Below are positions 6,229-11,159 of a DNA stretch of 11,159 nt, piece by piece. The stretch spans positions 1 through 11,159 of the forward strand of contig SKUL01000200.1 of the NCBI GenBank assembly GCA_007129985.1, given 5' to 3'. Under the pieces are notes generated by a model. The model did no database searches and had not been told where the DNA came from. It saw only the letters and a program-made list of their open reading frames with translations. Every line of letters begins with the position of its first letter. Position 1 is the first letter of the stretch. This stretch comes from Flavobacteriales bacterium (lineage in GTDB: Bacteria > Bacteroidota > Bacteroidia > Flavobacteriales_D > SKUL01). The position numbers and the translations under genes are program-made.

Positions 6229-9200
6229 ATGACAACAGATCTACCCTGTAGTACCAGTTGGAAAACTCGAATCTTTAGCTTGAAAGTGCTTTTCGGTATT
6301 TTCATGTTTTTGTTTTTAGGTTCTAATCTCCACGCGTTGGAGACCAACCCCTGTGAAGACCAATCCGTAACCGAGCACTGTGATATTTCTGCCTTTGCGC
6401 CTGGTAGCCATGCCCTGTGGTTACCTAATTTGCCTGGTGGAAGCAGTGATTTCGTTTTTGACCACAACGGCGGTCAGTTCATTGTTTACGACGATGGAAC
6501 TGCACACATTACCGGTGTGGCCAAACGAACCACAAACGCCAACCAGAAATGGGAGGTGAGCGTGTGGCTCAAAAACAAGCGCACATGGGCCGAGTGGTCA
6601 GCGCTGGGCCGAAGCTTCAAAGACGAGCAGAACTTCAATACCGGCGAACACGTGAACTGGCATTATTACGAAATGGATAATGACAACGCGGTGCTTACAG
6701 GTTTGGGAGATTACGCAGGTGAAACCATCCATCTTCAGCACATGCCTGCCGACTACACCTACGGTTTTCAGGTGGGACTCGGCGCTAACTCAAAGAACCT
6801 TGAGTTTGGTTTCAGCGGTTGGTTTACCCATTCAGGTGACTACACCGGAATCGGGGACTTCAATGTGAACGCAAGTTGTACCGATTGTCCGGAATTTTTC
6901 TGTGAGATTTTTGCCGAATGTTCCGGCAGCGATGTAACAACCCACGGTGGTAATGACGGTACCCTGACTGCGTTGGTAGATGGTTCTACCAACTTTTCTG
7001 TTGAATGGACCGGCCCCAATGGGTTCACTGCAAGCACGCAAAGCATAACCAACCTTTTTGCAGGTTGCTACATGGCGGTGATTACCGATTTGGATGATCC
7101 AAGCTGCACCACCACATTGGAGTGTGCGGTTGCTCAACCCGCCGATTGCGAAGAAGGACCTTACCGAACCCAGACTCCTGGTGGATGGGGTGCTCCCGCT
7201 GCCGGTGACAACCCGGGCGTGTATCGCGATGCAAACTTTGCCGGTGCGTTCCCAGCCGGACTCACTGTAGGCTGCCCCGGTGGTTTTACCCTTACCCTGA
7301 CTTCGGCTTCTGCTGTTGAGGATTTTCTTCCATCCGGCGGAACTCCTGCAGCGCTTACCATGAACTATACTGACCCGGGTAACACTCTCGGCAACACTTT
7401 TGCCGGTCACATCGTAGCGCTGACCCTTTCTGTTGGATTCGACGTGTACGACCCCGATTTTGCCAACCCTGATTTCCTTCTTCAGGATCTGTTCATCATT
7501 TCAGGTGACTTTGCCGGAATGACAGTTTCCGACTTTTTGGAACTGGCCAACAACGTATTTGGAGGTTGTGATAACAGCTATACACCGAACCAGATTTACG
7601 AAACTCTTGCTCAGATTAATGAGAGTTATGTAGATGGTTTTGATACCGGAAACAGCATTCTTGACTGCGCGCCCCAACCCGACTGCCCGGTTGGTGATTT
7701 GGCTGTTTTCTGCTTTGATATTGAATTGGTGGAGTTGGAATGCGGTGACTCAACCGACCCTGAGTTCACCGGAACCCCTGTTTTTCAAGACCCCTATCTC
7801 GGGTTTCCCAACTGCCCCGAGATTGATGAATTGACGTACGAAGACGAGGTAAGCGGAAGCTGTCCAACTGTGATTATCCGAACATGGACGCTTTCTGACA
7901 CCGACGGAAATACCGCCACATGTCAGCAAACCATCACCATCAACGATACAGAGGCACCCACTTTCAACAACTTCCCCGAAGATCTGGAAGTAGAATGTCC
8001 TGAAGACGTTCCTGCTTTGGGAACCATTACTGCTTCTGATAACTGCTCTGATGATGTTACTGTAGTATGTACAGAATCGTTCCAGTCTGGTCAGTCAAGC
8101 ACAGTATGCGAGTTGATTGACATGGATTGGGCAGGCGAGCCCGCTCCGCGTATTGGTTGGCTTCAGCAAATGCCCGGTACAGTAAATCCCGGCAAAAACC
8201 TTTTTGCGCTTGAGAGCGGAGCTTTCGAACAGTTTCCAGATGGAACTGCGCATCTCTATGGTGTTATGTCAAGCATAAATAATGACCAGCTCGCATGGGA
8301 GTTTGATGTTTGGCTGATCAATGGCGCCAATTGGGAAGAGTGGTCTGCTCAGGGCCGCACCTACAAAGACACTCAGAACATTGCAGGAGACTTTTACAAT
8401 GATTGGAGTTACTATGAAGTAGATCCGACACAATCCACACTCACAGGAATTCGTGACTATGCAGGGTCCCTTCTCAACCTCACCCATGCTCCTCCGAGCT
8501 ATCTCTACGGATTTCAAGTAGGTCAAAACTCGAATATTTTTACTGAGACTTTCGGTCTTTCAGGATGGTTCTACTTTACCGGTGACATCCACTATAACGG
8601 TGATATCTACCCGCGTAATAGTGTAATGGGAGACTTTAATCTCGATCTTGACTGCGAAGAGCCCAGCTTCGAGAATGAGTGCGTGTATACAATCATCCGT
8701 ACTTGCACTGCCACCGATGATTGCGGTAATGTAACCACGGAAACCCAGACTATTCATGTAGAAGACACCACTCCTCCGGTAGTTACCTGTCCGGAAGACT
8801 TTACTGTTGAGTGTTTCGAAAATGTTCCCGAAGCGGACACCGAACTCGTAGATGCCTTTGACAACTGCAGTGATGTTTTAATCACGTGGGAAGGCGACGA
8901 AGTAGTGGGTGGATTCTGCGAAGGTCAGGTACTCCGTACTTATCGTGCAACTGACGAATGCGGCAACTATGCCGAGTGTGTGCAAACTATCAGCTACTTC
9001 ACTTCTGTTCCGGTCATTGAGCCGGTGGCCGATGTGGAGCTTGAGGATTGCAACGCTGATTGGCCCGAGCTAACTACTTCCTACACCTCAAACTGCTTTG
9101 GAGCTGGTGAAATTACCGGTGTTGCCGGTGAGATTACCACCAATGGCTGTGCGCAAAGTCGCGTGTACGCGTTCTCAATTACGGATAACTGTGGAAATAC

Positions 9201-11159
9201 CGTAACCGAGACAGCTACCGTTACTCGCTTCTTTGATGAGACTCCTCCTGTTATCTCTCCGATTGCTGACTTCATGCTCGAAGTTTGTGGCGAAGAGTGG
9301 CCTGAGCTTGCCACCCAGTGGAACGACAACTGCTCTGAAGGTGGAATGGTAACCGGTGTTCCCGGCGAAGTAATCGCCCAAGGCTGTGTTCAAAGTCTGG
9401 AGTACACCTTCTCTGTGATGGACGAGTGCGGAAACACCGCGACTTCAACCACTATTGTATCTCGCATCTTCGACGAAATCGCTCCTGAGTTCGCTTTTGA
9501 GCCGGAGGATATGGAAATCGAGTGTGGTGATGAAGTGCCTCCGATGGCTGATATCCCTGTAAGCGACAACTGTGAAGGTGAAATTGAAGTTACCCTAGCT
9601 AGCTCGATCATGCTCTCAGATGAGTGTCCTGTGATTGAAATCATCACACGCAGCTGGACTGCTACTGATGCTTGTGGAAACAGCACTACTATTTCACAAA
9701 CCATCACCATAGTTGATACAACTGCTCCTGAAATTGCTTGTGCTCCCGGTGAAGACTTCCAGTGCGAATCAGATATTCCTGCGCCGGATGTGACATCAGT
9801 TGAAGCTTCTGATAGCTGCGGCGATGTAGAAATCACCTGGGAAGGAGATGTAACCGAAGGCGACGAGTGCGAAGGTACTGTAACCCGCACCTACAAAGCC
9901 GTTGATGCCTGCGGAAACTTTGCTGAGTGCACCCAGGTGTTTACATATGCCGATACTGAAGCTCCCGTTTTTGAGACTTTCCCAACTGATATTGAAGTTG
10001 AATGTGACGAGGAGATTCCCGGCCCGGAAGAACTACTGGTTTCGGATAACTGCGGTTTCTTTGAGTTGTTTATCACCGAGGAAGTTCCATGCGGGCAGTT
10101 CAGAACCCAAACACCCGGTGGTTGGGGTGCTCCTGCAGCGGGAGATAACCCAGGCACTTACCGTGACGCTAATTTTGCTGCCGCGTTCCCCAACGGACTT
10201 ACTGTAGGTTGCGAAACCGGTTTCCAACTCACGCTGACTTCGGCTGCTGCAGTTGAGGCTTTCCTACCTTCTGGAGGAACTCCGTCTGCACTCACTCAAA
10301 ACTACACTGACCCCGCCGGTGCACTCAGCAATACATTTGCTGGTCATCTGGTGGCAGCCGTTCTTAACCTCGGTTTTGACAGCTACGACCCAGACTTCTC
10401 TCCTGCCGATGGGTCACTTGGAAACCTCATTGTTGCTGATGGTGACTTTGAAGGAATGACTGTGGCTGAAATTGTAACAATAGCGAACGACATTCTTGGT
10501 GGATGTTTTGGAAGCTACACAGCTCAGCAGTTGACAGAAGTATTGACTCTCATCAACGAGAATTATGTTGATGGAACAATTGACAACGGTAACCTTACCT
10601 GTGGGCCTCAATTCGACGAGGAATGTGTTTTTGAAATTATCAGAACTTACACAGCTATTGATGCCTGCGGTAATGAATCAAGCGTTACCCAAACAATCTC
10701 AGTAACTGATAACACCCCTCCTGTAATTACTTGTCCCGAAGAGATGAATGTAGACTGCTTCGAGAACGTACCCGAAGCGGACATCAACCTCGTAGATGCC
10801 TTTGATAATTGTAGCGATGTTGTAATCACTTGGGAGGGCGATGTAGTTGTTGGTGGATTCTGCGAAGGCCAGGTACTCCGTACTTATCGTGCAACGGATG
10901 CTTGTGAAAACTTTGCAGAGTGCGTACAGACAATTAACTACACCACATCTGCTCCTGTTGTGGAGCCGGTAGAAGACGTTGAGCTTGAAGGCTGCAATGC
11001 AGATTGGCCTGAATTAAGTACTACCTACACTTCAAATTGCTTTGGAGCAGGTGAGATTACCGGAGTTGCCGGTGAGATTACTACCAATGGATGTACCCAA
11101 AGTCGTGTGTACACGTTCTCAATTACTGATAACTGTGGAAATGCCGCAACCGAGACAGC
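6229..11159 (+). CDS. Giant secreted HYR/SprB-like repeat surface protein with two duplicated unnamed modules, 3' partial
   Basis: The frame runs from ATG 6229 to the window edge without a stop (1643 codons, end not seen). Residues 1-36 form a signal peptide: a basic n-region (WKTR), a hydrophobic core (VLFGIFMFLFLG) and likely cleavage after SNLHA. Order of domains: module A (51-217), SprB-like repeat (about 222-300, GGNDGTLTALV ... FAGCYMAVITD), module B (307-480), then HYR-like units from about 499 to the end, period 78-81 residues, with the recurring core 'D.CGN' and a 'DTTAP'-type linker. A second module A (627-809) and a second module B (1288-1458) sit inside HYR-like units. The protein is acidic and has paired cysteines, as expected for an extracellular protein. 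A T9SS C-terminal domain probably follows beyond the edge, but that is inference. The likely role is adhesion or surface structure; no catalytic motif is seen. An upstream in-frame stop at 6067 limits the start; the ATG gives the best signal peptide. Confidence 0.92.
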   Translation, partial: MTTDLPCSTSWKTRIFSLKVLFGIFMFLFLGSNLHALETNPCEDQSVTEHCDISAFAPGSHALWLPNLPGGSSDFVFDHNGGQFIVYDDGTAHITGVAKRTTNANQKWEVSVWLKNKRTWAEWSALGRSFKDEQNFNTGEHVNWHYYEMDNDNAVLTGLGDYAGETIHLQHMPADYTYGFQVGLGANSKNLEFGFSGWFTHSGDYTGIGDFNVNASCTDCPEFFCEIFAECSGSDVTTHGGNDGTLTALVDGSTNFSVEWTGPNGFTASTQSITNLFAGCYMAVITDLDDPSCTTTLECAVAQPADCEEGPYRTQTPGGWGAPAAGDNPGVYRDANFAGAFPAGLTVGCPGGFTLTLTSASAVEDFLPSGGTPAALTMNYTDPGNTLGNTFAGHIVALTLSVGFDVYDPDFANPDFLLQDLFIISGDFAGMTVSDFLELANNVFGGCDNSYTPNQIYETLAQINESYVDGFDTGNSILDCAPQPDCPVGDLAVFCFDIELVELECGDSTDPEFTGTPVFQDPYLGFPNCPEIDELTYEDEVSGSCPTVIIRTWTLSDTDGNTATCQQTITINDTEAPTFNNFPEDLEVECPEDVPALGTITASDNCSDDVTVVCTESFQSGQSSTVCELIDMDWAGEPAPRIGWLQQMPGTVNPGKNLFALESGAFEQFPDGTAHLYGVMSSINNDQLAWEFDVWLINGANWEEWSAQGRTYKDTQNIAGDFYNDWSYYEVDPTQSTLTGIRDYAGSLLNLTHAPPSYLYGFQVGQNSNIFTETFGLSGWFYFTGDIHYNGDIYPRNSVMGDFNLDLDCEEPSFENECVYTIIRTCTATDDCGNVTTETQTIHVEDTTPPVVTCPEDFTVECFENVPEADTELVDAFDNCSDVLITWEGDEVVGGFCEGQVLRTYRATDECGNYAECVQTISYFTSVPVIEPVADVELEDCNADWPELTTSYTSNCFGAGEITGVAGEITTNGCAQSRVYAFSITDNCGNTVTETATVTRFFDETPPVISPIADFMLEVCGEEWPELATQWNDNCSEGGMVTGVPGEVIAQGCVQSLEYTFSVMDECGNTATSTTIVSRIFDEIAPEFAFEPEDMEIECGDEVPPMADIPVSDNCEGEIEVTLASSIMLSDECPVIEIITRSWTATDACGNSTTISQTITIVDTTAPEIACAPGEDFQCESDIPAPDVTSVEASDSCGDVEITWEGDVTEGDECEGTVTRTYKAVDACGNFAECTQVFTYADTEAPVFETFPTDIEVECDEEIPGPEELLVSDNCGFFELFITEEVPCGQFRTQTPGGWGAPAAGDNPGTYRDANFAAAFPNGLTVGCETGFQLTLTSAAAVEAFLPSGGTPSALTQNYTDPAGALSNTFAGHLVAAVLNLGFDSYDPDFSPADGSLGNLIVADGDFEGMTVAEIVTIANDILGGCFGSYTAQQLTEVLTLINENYVDGTIDNGNLTCGPQFDEECVFEIIRTYTAIDACGNESSVTQTISVTDNTPPVITCPEEMNVDCFENVPEADINLVDAFDNCSDVVITWEGDVVVGGFCEGQVLRTYRATDACENFAECVQTINYTTSAPVVEPVEDVELEGCNADWPELSTTYTSNCFGAGEITGVAGEITTNGCTQSRVYTFSITDNCGNAATET
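6379..6879 (+). repeat. Module A, copy 1 (about 167 residues, between signal peptide and SprB-like repeat)
   Basis: A cysteine at each end (EHC, NASC) brackets a module rich in aromatic residues. Landmarks shared with copy 2 are DGTAH, EWSALGRSFKDEQN, DYAG, YGFQVG, SGWF and GDFN. It aligns with copy 2 without gaps from DGTAH to SGWF (offset 1746 bases). I cannot attach a Pfam name; the pattern suggests a beta-rich fold. Confidence 0.8.
6901..7110 (+). repeat. SprB-like repeat
   Basis: The pattern 'GGNDGTLTALVDG ... VEWTGPNGF ... ITNLFAGCYMAVITD ... C' matches the SprB repeat layout (a G-x-x-D-G-x-[IL] opening, a central W strand, then 'L.AG.Y.V.VTD'). Such repeats occur in the gliding adhesin SprB and other Bacteroidota surface proteins. 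Only one copy is visible here. Confidence 0.65.
7147..7668 (+). repeat. Module B, copy 1 (about 174 residues)
   Basis: Bracketed by ADC and LDC. The landmarks are RTQTPGGWGAPAAGDNPG, YRDANFA, FLPSGGTP, NYTDP, NTFAGH, YDPDF, GMTV and NESYVDG. It aligns with copy 2 with no net gap from the RTQT to the YVDG motif (offset 2937 bases). The C-terminal third looks helical. I recall similar sequences in Bacteroidota surface proteins but cannot name the family. Confidence 0.8.
8107..8655 (+). repeat. Module A, copy 2, nested inside a HYR-like unit
   Basis: Cysteines bracket it (TVC at the start, LDLDC at the end). Compared with copy 1 it has 6 extra residues before DGTAH and about 10 extra residues after SGWF (a HYNGDIYPRN segment). 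The host unit's front half (SDNC...CTESF) lies before it and its back half (CVYTIIRTCTATDDCGN) after it. Confidence 0.8.
8677..9215 (+). repeat. 1944-bp-period direct repeat, copy 1
   Basis: It aligns base-for-base, with no net gap, with 10621-11159. It covers the second half of the split HYR unit, one full HYR unit and most of the next (NADWPEL unit). The best-conserved stretch, 8908-8951, differs from its partner at one position in 44. Confidence 0.9.
10090..10602 (+). repeat. Module B, copy 2, nested inside a HYR-like unit
   Basis: Bracketed by VPC and LTC. It keeps RTQTPGGWGAPAAGDNPG, YRDANFA, FLPSGGTP, NTFAGH, DPDF, GMTV and NENYVDG. The front half of the host unit (VECDEEIP ... SDNC) precedes it, and the back half (CVFEIIRTYTAIDACGN) follows. 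Confidence 0.8.
10621..11159 (+). repeat. 1944-bp-period direct repeat, copy 2 (runs to window edge)
   Basis: Partner of 8677-9215. The similarity continues to the last base of the window, so the repeat probably extends further and a third period may follow. Confidence 0.9.

Larger units (their letters stand above)
7723..11159 (+). repeat. Array of ten HYR-like units, two of them split by inserted modules
   Basis: Units begin at about 7723, 7960, 8779, 9013, 9250, 9487, 9730, 9967, 10723 and 10957. The intact ones span 78-81 residues and contain '[VL]EC..[DE][VI]P', 'DNC', '[RT]T[YW].A.D.CGN' and end in '[DT][TE].[AP]P'. Units starting at 7960 and 9967 carry modules A2 and B2 inside them. 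The last unit is cut by the window edge. The HYR assignment rests on motif pattern. Confidence 0.8.

Noticed and set aside
8269..9890. Several minus-strand open frames inside the giant repeat gene
   Set aside because: They mirror the repeated coding pattern of the plus strand, and their translations are low-complexity Ser/Val/Thr-rich sequences without recognisable motifs.
7723..11159. Repeats as a CRISPR array or mobile element
   Set aside because: The repeats are in-frame protein-coding units of about 79 codons with no short palindromic repeats, spacers, terminal inverted repeats or transposase.

Overview
The window reads as chromosome from a member of the phylum Bacteroidota, most likely an aquatic Flavobacteriales-like organism; the genus cannot be fixed from sequence alone. 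Four things point there. The first gene ends in a CHU_C / gliding-motility-type C-terminal sorting domain of the type IX secretion system (T9SS). Two very large surface proteins are built of Ig-like, SprB-like and HYR-like repeats. Promoter -7 boxes match TAnnTTTG (TACCTTTG, TAATTTTG, TACCTTCG). The start codons lack clear Shine-Dalgarno sequences.

Layout. Bases 1-4119 (+) hold the 3' part of a giant secreted protein: a beta-propeller-like start, about a dozen Ig-like units of roughly 70-80 residues, and the T9SS C-terminal domain. Its stop codon directly abuts the stop of a small convergent gene at 4120-4599 (-), a cytosolic DUF6495-type protein. A compact divergent promoter region (4600-4687) separates this from exodeoxyribonuclease III (xth, 4688-5455, +). 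A 230-bp gap follows, carrying the promoter of a cold-shock protein gene (5686-5877, +) that ends in a textbook intrinsic terminator (5903-5931). After a leader of nearly 300 bp, a very large frame opens at 6229 and is still open at the right edge of the window (1643 codons visible).

The right-hand gene is the most interesting part. It encodes a secreted, cysteine-rich, acidic protein with a signal peptide, a SprB-like repeat and at least ten HYR-like units of about 79 residues. It also has two unnamed modules, A (about 167-183 residues) and B (about 171-174 residues), each present twice. The first copy of each module lies between other domains. The second copy of each is spliced into the same loop of a HYR-like unit, so that one half of the host unit comes before the module and the other half after it. 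The segment after each nested module is repeated with an exact 1944-bp period.

The three middle genes are housekeeping (DNA repair, RNA chaperone, unknown conserved). They do not form an obvious functional unit with the two surface proteins. I see no mobile element, CRISPR array, tRNA or rRNA.
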